Shown: positions 1 to 8,317 of the stretch, one piece after another
Position numbering within the stretch: position 1 is the first letter of the stretch
Layout of the letters: each line of letters opens with the position of its first letter
From: Cyanobium sp. E1_MAG_00006
GTDB lineage: Bacteria; Cyanobacteriota; Cyanobacteriia; PCC-6307; Cyanobiaceae
Assembly: GCA_027488975.1 (NCBI GenBank)
Contig: JAIYAQ010000035.1
Coordinates: 1 to 43,989 of the forward strand
Reading direction: 5' to 3'
Length of the DNA stretch: 43,989 bases
Notes under the pieces: generated by a model
Seen by the model: the letters and a program-made list of their open reading frames with translations, nothing else
What the model was told of the DNA's origin: nothing
Database searches by the model: none
Position numbers and translations under genes: made by a program

Positions 1-1
1 C

Positions 2-262
2 GCCACGGCGGTGGAGGCCGAGCTGCTGGTGGCACCGCTGCGCGTTGACGGCAGCCAGGGCAGTTTCGTGAGCCTGTGCAAGGTGGCCGTACCTGCCCAG
101 GGCGGTCTGGTGGAGGCCCGCATCAGCGGGCACGACATCGTCCTGGATCCGGCGGATCAGCCCCATGTGCAGTTCCCGGCGGTGGCCCTGGCCAAGGCCG
201 TGATCACCCCGGGCACGCCTGCCGGCCTGCTGGCAGGCCTGACCGCGACCGTTCCCGCTTGA
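2..262 (+). CDS. C-terminal part of an unrecognised protein, probably phage-tail associated
   Basis: The reading frame is open from the first complete codon of the window, so this is the 3' end of a gene that begins outside it. The visible 87 codons encode a small, beta-rich looking, Ala/Val/Pro-rich segment with no motif I recognise. The stop is followed 11 bases later by the next gene, which has a clear GAGGAGA ribosome binding site, so the two are probably co-transcribed. The neighbours to the right include a collagen-repeat tail-fibre-like protein, so a virion or tailocin structural role is possible by association only. Confidence 0.55.
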   Translation, partial: ATAVEAELLVAPLRVDGSQGSFVSLCKVAVPAQGGLVEARISGHDIVLDPADQPHVQFPAVALAKAVITPGTPAGLLAGLTATVPA

Positions 263-273
263 GGAGAGACGTG

Positions 274-618
274 ATGGCACGAACCAGAACCACGGCGGCG
301 GACGCGATCGAGATCCCCGCTCCGATCAGCGACGGCAGCGAGCCGGCCCGCCTCGATGCGGGTGAGGCTGTGGTGGTGCCGCCGCCGGCAACACCAACAG
401 CTGCGACAGTCGTAGCGGGGCCGCCCATGCTGCCTGCGCCGCCGTTGGCGTCACCGGTGCAGCCATCCCAGCCTGCAGGTGGAGCCACGCCCCCCACACG
501 GCCAGGGCTGGTGCGCATCAGCAAGGCAGGGCAGATCCGCCAGGTGCATCCGGTGGATGTGGCCGACTGGATCGCCCTGGGCTGGACGGTGAGCCCGGCC
601 GGCCAGCCGGACCTGTGA
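274..618 (+). CDS. Small Ala/Pro-rich protein with a C-terminal DWIALGW motif
   Basis: The protein has 114 residues. I chose the ATG at 274 because GAGGAGA lies just upstream; an adjacent in-frame GTG at 271 is equally possible. Residues 25-85 are low-complexity Ala/Pro/Thr, and the last 30 residues are more ordered. The end contains a VDVADWIALGW motif that recurs in similar form (VDSGDWLALGY) in the next gene. This shared motif suggests a common attachment or folding module within one structural cassette. No known family is recognised. It sits between a truncated upstream gene and a 277-aa gene 19 bases downstream, all on the same strand. Confidence 0.6.
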   Translation: MARTRTTAADAIEIPAPISDGSEPARLDAGEAVVVPPPATPTAATVVAGPPMLPAPPLASPVQPSQPAGGATPPTRPGLVRISKAGQIRQVHPVDVADWIALGWTVSPAGQPDL

Positions 619-637
619 AACCTGGAACTGAGCGGCC

Positions 638-1471
638 ATGCCCTTCCCGCTCACCAGCAGCAGTCCATCGGGGGTGGACGGCCGTCAGCGGCTGATTCCT
701 CCCCACGGCTGCCCCGGCGAGCCCGAGCTCGTGTGGCCGGTGGATTCCGGCGACTGGCTGGCTCTGGGGTACCGGCGGGTGCCGCTCGACCCCCAGCCGC
801 TGGAGCTGTACTGGCTGCCGGACACCTGCAGCGCCGGGAGCTTCGTGATCTGGCTGCTGCTGCGCTGCCGCTCGACACCGCCTGCAGCGATCCATGTGAG
901 CTGGGGGGATGGGGCGAGCACGACAGTGGCCTGGCCCCAGGGTCAGCGTCTGCGCCACAGCTATCTGAGCCCGGCCGATCTGACGGTGGCTGTGAGCGCG
1001 GTTGCGCCTGGCAGCCTGCAGGCGCAGCTGGCGGTGCATGGCCTGAAATGCCCATGCGTGCTGAGGCCTGCATCGCAGCCGGCATCTGCGGCTCCCAACG
1101 GTCTGCAGCCGCTGATCCCTGGGGCCGGGCTGCAGGGGGCGCTCTATGACGGCCGGCAACCACAGCGCTGGCATCTGCGTCTCGCCCAGGCCGGGGGGCT
1201 GCGGTTCGTCGCCCAGGCGCCGGATGGCGATGCGGCACTGGCGCTGACGCCGTTCTCCACCGACGGCTCGGGGCTGCCGGGAGGTGTACCGGGATCCAAT
1301 GGCGCGGCCGATCTGTTTCTGGCCGCAGACGGCCACTGGAGGGAGGTGAGCGGAACCGGCACCCGCTGGTGGCATGGCGAGGGACCGCCGGCAGGGTTGC
1401 CGCAGGCGCGCAGCGGTGACTTCTACCTCGATGGCCTCAGTGGCCAGGTGTACGTGCTGGAGGAGTTCTGA
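638..1471 (+). CDS. Putative tail/baseplate-associated protein
   Basis: This is a 277-residue protein with no family I can name. Residues 32-47 carry the WPVDSGDWLALGY motif shared with the preceding small protein. Residues 85-135 are beta-rich with a WGDG turn typical of Ig/PKD-like folds. The C-terminus (GDFYLDGLSGQVYVLEEF) closely resembles the end of the collagen-like protein at 1993-2553 ([15 protein letters not shown]). That kind of ending is common in phage tail fibres with collagen repeats. The stop codon overlaps the next start by one base (TGATG), which indicates translational coupling. A structural role in a phage or phage-like particle is inference from these features and the neighbours. 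Confidence 0.6.
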   Translation: MPFPLTSSSPSGVDGRQRLIPPHGCPGEPELVWPVDSGDWLALGYRRVPLDPQPLELYWLPDTCSAGSFVIWLLLRCRSTPPAAIHVSWGDGASTTVAWPQGQRLRHSYLSPADLTVAVSAVAPGSLQAQLAVHGLKCPCVLRPASQPASAAPNGLQPLIPGAGLQGALYDGRQPQRWHLRLAQAGGLRFVAQAPDGDAALALTPFSTDGSGLPGGVPGSNGAADLFLAADGHWREVSGTGTRWWHGEGPPAGLPQARSGDFYLDGLSGQVYVLEEF

Positions 1472-1941
1472 TGCCCTGGCAACTGCAGAGCAATCTCAGA
1501 GGGCCATCGGCGATGCGGCTGGGGCGGTTGCGCACGCCGCTGAGCAGCAGCTCCAACAACGTCTGGAGCCCGGTCTTCTCCGTGTCGATCGAGGCGCAGG
1601 CGTGCCTGTCGTTTCAGGCCTGGCTGTATTTCACGGCGGCGGCACCGGGCACCGGCCTGGTGGTGAGCCTCAGCGGACCCACGGGGGGCGCGGCGGTGAT
1701 CGTGACCATGCTGACCGGCGAATCGGCGACGAATCTCCGCACCCTCAGTGCCACGAGCTACGACACACCGCTGATCGGCACCGGGTCCGGCGGCAGCAAT
1801 CTCACCCTGCTGAGCCAGGTGAGTGGCACGGTGGAGAACGGCCTCAGCGGCGGCACGCTTGAGCTGCGCTTTCGCTCAGAGGTGAACGGCAGTGCCGTGA
1901 ACCTGGCGCGTGGCAGTTGGTGGCAGGTGCTGCAGCACTGA
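1471..1941 (+). CDS. Small beta-rich structural-type protein
   Basis: The protein has 156 residues, and its ATG overlaps the preceding stop. It is Ser/Gly/Thr-rich with alternating hydrophobic residues, as in beta-sandwich tail proteins. It has no signal peptide, membrane segment or catalytic motif. It lies between two proteins that share a tail-fibre-like C-terminus, so membership of a phage tail or adhesion cassette is likely by context. It could alternatively be a chaperone or trimerisation accessory for the collagen-like fibre encoded 51 bases downstream. Confidence 0.55.
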   Translation: MPWQLQSNLRGPSAMRLGRLRTPLSSSSNNVWSPVFSVSIEAQACLSFQAWLYFTAAAPGTGLVVSLSGPTGGAAVIVTMLTGESATNLRTLSATSYDTPLIGTGSGGSNLTLLSQVSGTVENGLSGGTLELRFRSEVNGSAVNLARGSWWQVLQH

Positions 1942-1992
1942 CGCGGCTCGGCAATAGGAGATGACCTGAACCGGGCGACAGCCCGCACCGCC

Positions 1993-2553
1993 ATGGCCTG
2001 GATTCCCTCCGGTTCAATCAGGGGCCCGCAGGGGGAGCAGGGGCCACAAGGTCTCCAGGGCGTGCAGGGCCTGCCCGGTGCCGACGGCATGGCGGGCCCG
2101 CAAGGTCCGCAGGGTCCGGCCGGGCCGCAGGGGGCGACAGGGCCACAGGGACCACAGGGCCTGCAGGGGATTCAGGGTGCGCCGGGCCTCGGCATCACCT
2201 TCAAGGGGCATGTGCCCACCAGCGCGGATCTGCCCGGCAGCGCCAGCCAGGGCGATGCCTACATCGTTCAGGCCGACGACTCATTCCGCGTGTGGGACGC
2301 CGGCACCGCCAACTGGGTGGACGGCGGTTCGATTCAGGGTCCGCAGGGGATCCAGGGCCCACAGGGTCCGCAGGGTCTGCAGGGCAATCCCGGACCTCAG
2401 GGCATGCAGGGCATCCAGGGACCGGCCGGCCCCCAGGGCAACCGCGGCAACGGCTGGTTCACCGGCAGCGGGGCACCGACGACGGTGCCGGGGGCGATGC
2501 CCGGAGACCTGTATCTCGACCAGAGCAACGGCAATGTCTACGTCCTGAACTGA
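1993..2553 (+). CDS. Collagen-like tail-fibre-type protein
   Basis: The 186-residue protein contains two blocks of Gly-X-Y repeats, about residues 10-62 and 115-148, dominated by GPQ and GLQ triplets. A short globular insert (about 66-112, with [16 protein letters not shown]) separates them. It ends with [16 protein letters not shown]. Collagen-like triplets with such inserts and tails are known from phage tail fibres and bacterial surface filaments, where they trimerise into rods. There is no signal peptide, which favours a phage or tailocin particle over a secreted surface protein. The C-terminal motif is shared with the gene at 638-1471. The ATG at 1993 is chosen because the repeats start soon after it; no strong ribosome binding site is seen. 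Confidence 0.75.
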   Translation: MAWIPSGSIRGPQGEQGPQGLQGVQGLPGADGMAGPQGPQGPAGPQGATGPQGPQGLQGIQGAPGLGITFKGHVPTSADLPGSASQGDAYIVQADDSFRVWDAGTANWVDGGSIQGPQGIQGPQGPQGLQGNPGPQGMQGIQGPAGPQGNRGNGWFTGSGAPTTVPGAMPGDLYLDQSNGNVYVLN

Positions 2554-2989
2554 CTGGAAGGCACTCCATCTCGTCGTGCTCCAGCTCGGTTCTGGGCTGT
2601 AATGGGCTGGCGGGCGTTGGTCACTCGGAATGCCACTGGCATCGCCATCCCAGGTCAATCACATGGTTGAGATGTGCATATCTCAGGCATGGGGAACCAC
2701 AGGGATGCACCCCTGAGGGATTGCTGATCGCACACGCCTCCCAATCAAGTGGGGCCATGTAAGACCCGTACCACTCATCGCTTGGCTGGCCCAGGCAGGC
2801 GTAGAGCTTCAGCGGCGGCCGGCAAAGGGGAGCATCGCACCAACCGCCCGGAACCGGCTTCGTGATCTGCGCCTGGCGCACTGACGACGCGGAGCACGAC
2901 CTGAGCCTGCAGGAGCTGCTGGCGTTCTGCAGAGCCGTGATCAGGCTCTGGGGCCGCGGCAGCGCCACCACTGCCGCGGCCGCCGACCC
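2554..2989. other. Gap after the tail cassette; possible minus-strand hypothetical ORF
   Basis: These 436 bases lie between the collagen-like gene and a convergent small gene. The only candidate is a minus-strand frame at 2621-2971 (116 codons), which is Trp/Cys/Pro-rich (segments such as EWYGSYMAPLDWEAC) and could be a real small protein or a gene remnant. A plus-strand frame beginning about 2862 is also open but runs across the better-supported gene at 2990-3313. No terminator with a T-run was seen. I do not support either frame firmly. Confidence 0.25.
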
Positions 2990-3313
2990 TCAGGCCATCT
3001 GCAGCCGGAGCTCCGCAAGGGCATCACGCACGGCTTCCAGATGCCAGCGCTGCAGCAGCTCCTGCTCAGCCAGCAGCCGCCCATCGAGCTCATCGATGCG
3101 CGCCAGGCACTGCTGGATCGCCGGGATCACCTCCTCCTCAAGCAGGGTGATCTCCTCTTCTCCATAGGGCTGCTCGATCCAGGTGCGGCGCAGCGGCAAC
3201 CCCCGCCGGCGCAGCAGGATCTCCTGCACTGAGCGCAGGGTGGACTCGAGCAGCAGGAACGGATCCTCCTCAGGCCGGCAGAACGGCGAGGCGGCAGCTG
3301 AGAGCGTGACCAT
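2990..3313 (-). CDS. Small coiled-coil protein
   Basis: The product is 107 residues, with an acidic, Leu-rich helical region from about residue 20 to the end (EEEITLLEEEV, LLAEQELLQRW), which predicts a coiled coil. No known family is recognised. It is convergent with the tail-like cassette on its left. On its right, the next minus-strand gene (the membrane protein) ends 206 bases away. Amino-acid composition favours this frame over the plus-strand frames covering the same bases. Role unknown. Confidence 0.5.
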   Translation of the reverse strand: MVTLSAAASPFCRPEEDPFLLLESTLRSVQEILLRRRGLPLRRTWIEQPYGEEEITLLEEEVIPAIQQCLARIDELDGRLLAEQELLQRWHLEAVRDALAELRLQMA

Positions 3314-3518
3314 GGAATCGGCGCCGAGAGCGGCGCAGCGACGGGACCGATCCCAGTGGAGGCCCGACGCAGGAGGGCCTCAGACTGGAGAGGGCCGGCG
3401 CAAGACCCCAGAAGGGCAGAAAAGCCAATGATTCGCCAACCCTACGAAAACATTCGCAGATAAAGGCTCAGGCGCATAAGCCGAGGTCATCTGCAGCCTG
3501 ATCAAGCAACGACCCCGC

Positions 3519-4106
3519 CTAGAATCTGTTGGGATTCTCGTGATACACTTGATACCAATAGACGGTTCGAAATAAAGACATTGCAGCCGCGACCATGCTG
3601 AATATGGCATAGAGAAATAGCAGGTAGCCAATGGCGCTAAAGACGCAAAATGCAGGTCGCACAAACGTGTCGAGCGGGGCCGGCCAGTCAAGATCAAAGT
3701 CAAGTGACTTGGCGACGATCGCGAAGACGAGCGACATAAACTGAATCACAACAAAATGAATATATGTTGCGCAAGTGCTCAGAAAAACAGACGTGCCTTT
3801 GTCGTCTTTCGTGGTAGCCAGTAGCGTCTGGTACTCACGATCTGAAAAGCCTACAAAAACAGCAAGACCTGCCAGAGAAAAACCAAGAAGATTGGGTATA
3901 ATAGAAAGAGGCTGCTCCCACCATTTGTGGAAGATCCAGAAGTGAAAAGTGATGACCAACATCACTACAGATGCATGAAGATAAGCAGATCTGGCTAGAT
4001 CACGAGTCCCGCCGTAAGCTTTCCAGTAGCGAGAAAAGATATCCATTGGGCCCTCAAGCGAGGCCTCCCAGTAGCGTCGCGAGAGCCCCTTGTTATTCCT
4101 GCCCAT
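3519..4106 (-). CDS. Four-helix membrane protein, candidate effector of the defence locus
   Basis: The protein has 195 residues from the ATG at 4106, chosen because GGAGGG lies 3 bases upstream. Another ATG at 4046 would remove about 20 residues. Four hydrophobic stretches are visible, at about residues 38-60, 68-88, 107-132 and 146-170, including NLLGFSLAGLAVFVGFSD. Small four-helix membrane proteins are frequent killing or signalling effectors in bacterial immunity (SLATT and related folds). This one is not clearly a named family. Its start overlaps the stop of the DUF4747-like gene by 14 bases, so the two are coupled. The gene is AT-richer than the surroundings. An effector role is inference from position and topology. 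Confidence 0.65.
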   Translation of the reverse strand: MGRNNKGLSRRYWEASLEGPMDIFSRYWKAYGGTRDLARSAYLHASVVMLVITFHFWIFHKWWEQPLSIIPNLLGFSLAGLAVFVGFSDREYQTLLATTKDDKGTSVFLSTCATYIHFVVIQFMSLVFAIVAKSLDFDLDWPAPLDTFVRPAFCVFSAIGYLLFLYAIFSMVAAAMSLFRTVYWYQVYHENPNRF

Positions 4107-4989
4107 CTTCCCTCCAAAAGACACTATTGATTCGGCGGGCTTGTTCGATCATGAACGCGATAAGAGAAGATTCCCTAGGGTTGAATAAGACTTTTTCAAT
4201 CAAGGGGCTTTCTCGTGTCGAAATAGAAGTCGGAGCGTTGTTCAAGTCCCTCCCCGATGCCTCAACAAATCCGTTGGATGCAGCAATTTGAGCTAGCATT
4301 TTGGTTTCGTCGTCTGGACGAAGTGAGGTTTCCTTCTCGGAAATCCAGTCTTCAGACATCTTTGAGGCGGATACACTTTCCAATCTAGCAAGAAGACGCC
4401 TTTCATCCCTATGGCCGTCATCGGGATTGGGACGCAGCAACTCAATATGTAGCCTTCTCAGGAAGGGCATATCAAATATTCGGTCTACAACGTCCTTGGA
4501 GGGCTCAGCTGTTACATCTACAGGTGCATAGTCTTCAAGCTCAGGCATTGCGAGGAGTCTCGAGAAGCCGGCTGCTGCAGCTTGGATTCCAAGGCTGCGA
4601 CGACCTGATTTAAGCTGTATATACATACGATGAGTCGATAAAATAAATACGAACACAAACTTTGAGAAATGAGGCTTCAGATTCTCCGGGATAAACACCT
4701 CTTTGACCTCGTTCTCTAGCGCCTCCTCGCTTCTTTCGGTATTTAGCCATGGCGACTTGGTGTCGAGATCAAAGAAAGTATATATTTCTCCGGACACCAT
4801 TCCGCTCTCCGCTGATGCCTCGGGTCTCGAGTAGAGCCGGCCTATCATCATCTTGGATGTGCCCCTTGTAGCAGCAGAATTCTTGGCGGCAAAAAGGGCT
4901 TTGATAAGCTCGGAATAACGCGCCTCCGAATGAGGCGCATGCATGGCAAGATTAAGAACTCCGATTGGGATTAATCTGTTTCGATGCAT
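4093..4989 (-). CDS. DUF4747-like protein appended to the defence operon
   Basis: This 298-residue soluble protein opens with a segment resembling DUF4747 (IGVLNLAMHAPHSEARYSEL). Its length also fits that family as I remember it; the assignment is tentative. No catalytic motif is obvious. It lies 103 bases downstream of the helicase gene on the same strand and overlaps the membrane-protein gene that follows. Base composition is clearly lower in GC than the helicase, with codons such as ATA and AGA. This suggests that the pair was acquired separately from the main operon. It could be a sensor or regulator paired with the membrane protein, which is inference. Confidence 0.6.
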   Translation of the reverse strand: MHRNRLIPIGVLNLAMHAPHSEARYSELIKALFAAKNSAATRGTSKMMIGRLYSRPEASAESGMVSGEIYTFFDLDTKSPWLNTERSEEALENEVKEVFIPENLKPHFSKFVFVFILSTHRMYIQLKSGRRSLGIQAAAAGFSRLLAMPELEDYAPVDVTAEPSKDVVDRIFDMPFLRRLHIELLRPNPDDGHRDERRLLARLESVSASKMSEDWISEKETSLRPDDETKMLAQIAASNGFVEASGRDLNNAPTSISTRESPLIEKVLFNPRESSLIAFMIEQARRINSVFWREDGQE

Positions 4990-5092
4990 GCCGCCAAGAG
5001 AGATCTCTTATCCTATTGCTAGCAAGACCTCAAGGGCTGTCAAGCCATGAGTAGCTAAAGGTTGGCAATGGCCAGGTATTCGCGCCTTGCGC

Positions 5093-8000
5093 TTATGTTC
5101 CTGTCCCCATGATTGATCTAAAAAGACTCGGGTCGGCGATCTTGTCCATCGCGGCCGAACTCTGCGCAATAATAGATGGAAACAGCGGACTCCCCGGCAC
5201 CCAGAGCTCACAACTATCGCTGTTGTCCTCGTAGTAGGCGGCGTTGCAGGTGACGCGCATTTCCTTGTCGAGGCCGGGCTGGGTCCAGGCGAAGTCGTAG
5301 GCGCCAATCGGGCGGGAGCTGCAACCGGGTGGCAGTAAGGCCGGTTGCCTGAGGATGGCTTCAAGATCAGCCAGGGTGAGCGGCGGAGGCTGCAGGGTGT
5401 TCACCACATCACGGATGGCATCAAGATCCTGGAGGACGTCATCAAGGTCCAGACCCTTGATCTCGGGCTCCTGCTGCACAGCAGCCACAGCGGATGCCCG
5501 CGCCTTTTCCCGCTGATCACGGCTGACGAGGGTGGCCTGGGAGATGGAGCTCGATGCCTTGGCAAGGATCGGTTGCAGCTTGCCCACCACCTGCTCAAAC
5601 ATTGCGATCCGGCCCTTCAGCGCCCGGTAAACATCAGCCTCCACGGTGCCCTCAAGGTGCAGGTTGATGATCTGCATCTGCTCGTGGGTCTGGCCAATGC
5701 GGTCGATGCGTCCGATCCGCTGCTCCACCCGCATCGGGTTCCAGGGCATGTCGTAGTTGATCAGGGCGCCGCAGAACTGGAAGTTCAAGCCCTCAGCTGC
5801 GGCATCGGTGCAGAGCAGGATCTCGGCCTTGCCTTCCTTGAAGTCGCGTTTGGTGGCTTCGCGGTTCAGCGCTTTCCACACCCCGCCCTTCTGGAGGATC
5901 TCGCCACCGCGACCGGTGAAGGCCATCAGGCTGGTACGTCCTGCCGCGATCAGTAGCTCCTTGAGGGCATCGACCGTGTCGGTGTACTGGGAGAAGACGA
6001 TCACCTGCTTGTAGCCCTGGGCCTGCAGCTGCTCGATTGCCTTGAGGAACTCGGAGCCCTTGCTGTCATGGCCGACCAGGGGCCGGGCCTGATCTAGCAG
6101 CACACCGATGGCATCGAGCTCGATCTGCAGCGTGGCCTCCTGGAAGGCGCTCTGCATCCCCTCCAGATCGAGGGTGAGTTCACCCGTGATGTCGTCATCT
6201 TCACTGGCGGCGGCGTCTTCCTCCAGCTGTTGCTGTTGGCCGGCCAGCCGTTTCTCAAGGGTGGAGACCAGAGCGGCCACGCTGCTGGCGAGGCGGCGGC
6301 GGTAGATCGTCATCACGAAGCCCACAGCCGACTTTTTCTGGCCGGTTGCCTGGGCGTACTGGGTGGAGATGAAGTCCTCCACGGCGTCGTACAGCGCTCG
6401 CTCCTGCAGGCTGCTCTCCAGGAAGCGGTCGTCCACATGGCGGGTGCCGATGGCCAGATCCATCGATCCCTGCTGCTTGTAGGCCCGCAGCAGGTTGCGG
6501 CTGTGGCGGGAGATCAGACCCTGCACCGGGGTCCAGCGTTTGGCCAGGGCCAGCGAGGCCTGGCGGATCTCGATGCTGAGATTGCGGCGGGAGAGGGGAT
6601 CGGTGTCGTTCAGGGCGCGTAGGGCCTTGCGTTTGCGCAGCGGCGATTTACGCAGGTCTTCCGGCAGGGCGTTGCCCGGTGCCTCGCCAAACGCGGACAC
6701 GCTGCTGCGCCACAGACCGGCCAGGTACGCAAGGGTGGCCTCATCCGGGTTCTCCTTCTCCACCCACTCGAAGAACTTCTCAAAGGCGTCCTCGGTCCAC
6801 TCAGGGGGCATGCCGAGCAGACAGAGCAGATCCCACACTTCCAGCTCACTCACCTGCATCGGTGTGGCGGTGAGCAGCAGCAGGCCGTTGGTGCGCTGGC
6901 GCAGCTGCTGCATGAGCTGCATCAGGGTGTTGGGGCGGAGGCGCTCACCGCCGCTGCTGCTGTTCTCCCGTCGGGTGCGGGCGTGGTGGGCTTCATCGAG
7001 CACCACCAGGTCGTAGGGCTCGGCTTCCAGCAGATCCTTGTGGCGATCGCGCCGACGCAGCAGGTGGCTGGAGACCAGCACGAAGGGCTCTGCGGTCCAG
7101 CTGCTCCGGTCCACGGGCCGGGAGAGCCCAGCTGGGCGGAAGCGGGTGGGCTGCCAGTCGAGCGACTTGCCGCTGTAGATAGGCCAATCGAGGCCGAACT
7201 TCTCGCGCAATTCCCGCTGCCACTGCTTGAGCACCGACGCAGGTGCCATCACCAACATGCGGCGGGCACGGCCGCTCAACCAGGCCTGGCGTAGCAACAA
7301 GCCAGCCTGCACCGTTTTGCCGAGGCCCACCTCATCGGCGATCAGCAGGCGGGGCGGCCACTGCTGCCAGAGGCGCTGGAAGGCGCGCTGCTGATGGGGC
7401 CAGGGGGTCACCGCACTGGTGCCTTCCCCAACCCGTTCTGCCCCGGGCAGATCGCTGGCAGCGGCCTGGAGCACATAGCTCCACACGATGCGGCGCCGTT
7501 CATCGATGTCGGGGACGATCTCAACGACGGGCTCTGGCTCCGGCGCGGGCAGATCCTTGAGGAAGGGTTGGAGGCGACGAGGCAGGCCCCCCTCGGCCGG
7601 GGCGTAGATGGCCAGCTGCTGGCGGATTGCCTCGGGCAGTGTGAGGGTGCGGGCGCCGGAGTCCTGGTTTTCCCAGAGCCGCAGGAAGCCAGCCTCCAGA
7701 TCATCGATGGCCTCGGCACCACCAGGCTTCCAGGAGCAGAAGGTCTGGATGGTTTCGAAGTTGCTGGTCCAGCCGTTGGGGGTTTCGTTGACGCTGCCGC
7801 TGAAGCCCAATCGATGCCCTTCCTTGTCTTCGATCACGCCTTCCTTGGCGTGGAAGATCGCGCCGTCGTTGACGATCAGCCCGTCGATGAGGGGCAGCCC
7901 CACGCGGATCTCCAGATGCCCACGGCCCACCAGCCAGGCCAGGAGCTCGGCCCCGAGGGCTGCGGCTCCCTGGCCGCCTGGCTCTACACCCCTGAAGGGG

Positions 8001-8311
8001 AAGTGTTTCGAGAGGTGATCGCTGAGAACGGTTTCAGCGGGGGTTCCGGCTGCCAGGGCTGCGATATCTGCCTCACTGAGGAACACGCCTGTGATCAGAC
8101 GCATCTGGCCATGACCTATCCCATCGGGTGAGGCCGCCACCAGGTGCTCCACTCCTTCCAGTACCTGGAGAAGGGAGCGGCTGGTGAAGTAGCCGGTGAT
8201 GCGCCAGTAGCGGGTGGCATCCATCAGGGCCGGCCTGTAGAACCCTTCCAGCAGACTTTCGATCGAGCTGCTGAAGCGCCCCTTCCAGGCGTGATCGGCG
8301 AGGCCGGCCAT
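5093..8311 (-). CDS. PLD-SNF2 helicase of an Hma-type defence system
   Basis: The protein has 1072 residues. The N-terminus is a phospholipase-D-like domain with an HAK...GSVNET signature (His154, Lys156, Asn175). An SNF2/superfamily 2 helicase follows: Walker A ADEVGLGKT (326-334), DEAHH box (439-443), TATP (481-484), and a C-terminal helicase half with DAAAEGLNF and the arginine-rich motif QRIGRIDRIGQ (about 850-890). This domain pair is characteristic of helicases in DISARM-like and helicase-methylase-ATPase loci, where they act on DNA in anti-phage defence. The start lies 6 bases after the methylase stop, so both are one operon. It is GC-rich like the host. The specific biochemical activity is inferred from the family. 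Confidence 0.88.
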   Translation of the reverse strand: MAGLADHAWKGRFSSSIESLLEGFYRPALMDATRYWRITGYFTSRSLLQVLEGVEHLVAASPDGIGHGQMRLITGVFLSEADIAALAAGTPAETVLSDHLSKHFPFRGVEPGGQGAAALGAELLAWLVGRGHLEIRVGLPLIDGLIVNDGAIFHAKEGVIEDKEGHRLGFSGSVNETPNGWTSNFETIQTFCSWKPGGAEAIDDLEAGFLRLWENQDSGARTLTLPEAIRQQLAIYAPAEGGLPRRLQPFLKDLPAPEPEPVVEIVPDIDERRRIVWSYVLQAAASDLPGAERVGEGTSAVTPWPHQQRAFQRLWQQWPPRLLIADEVGLGKTVQAGLLLRQAWLSGRARRMLVMAPASVLKQWQRELREKFGLDWPIYSGKSLDWQPTRFRPAGLSRPVDRSSWTAEPFVLVSSHLLRRRDRHKDLLEAEPYDLVVLDEAHHARTRRENSSSGGERLRPNTLMQLMQQLRQRTNGLLLLTATPMQVSELEVWDLLCLLGMPPEWTEDAFEKFFEWVEKENPDEATLAYLAGLWRSSVSAFGEAPGNALPEDLRKSPLRKRKALRALNDTDPLSRRNLSIEIRQASLALAKRWTPVQGLISRHSRNLLRAYKQQGSMDLAIGTRHVDDRFLESSLQERALYDAVEDFISTQYAQATGQKKSAVGFVMTIYRRRLASSVAALVSTLEKRLAGQQQQLEEDAAASEDDDITGELTLDLEGMQSAFQEATLQIELDAIGVLLDQARPLVGHDSKGSEFLKAIEQLQAQGYKQVIVFSQYTDTVDALKELLIAAGRTSLMAFTGRGGEILQKGGVWKALNREATKRDFKEGKAEILLCTDAAAEGLNFQFCGALINYDMPWNPMRVEQRIGRIDRIGQTHEQMQIINLHLEGTVEADVYRALKGRIAMFEQVVGKLQPILAKASSSISQATLVSRDQREKARASAVAAVQQEPEIKGLDLDDVLQDLDAIRDVVNTLQPPPLTLADLEAILRQPALLPPGCSSRPIGAYDFAWTQPGLDKEMRVTCNAAYYEDNSDSCELWVPGSPLFPSIIAQSSAAMDKIADPSLFRSIMGTGT

Positions 8312-8317
8312 GGCTTC

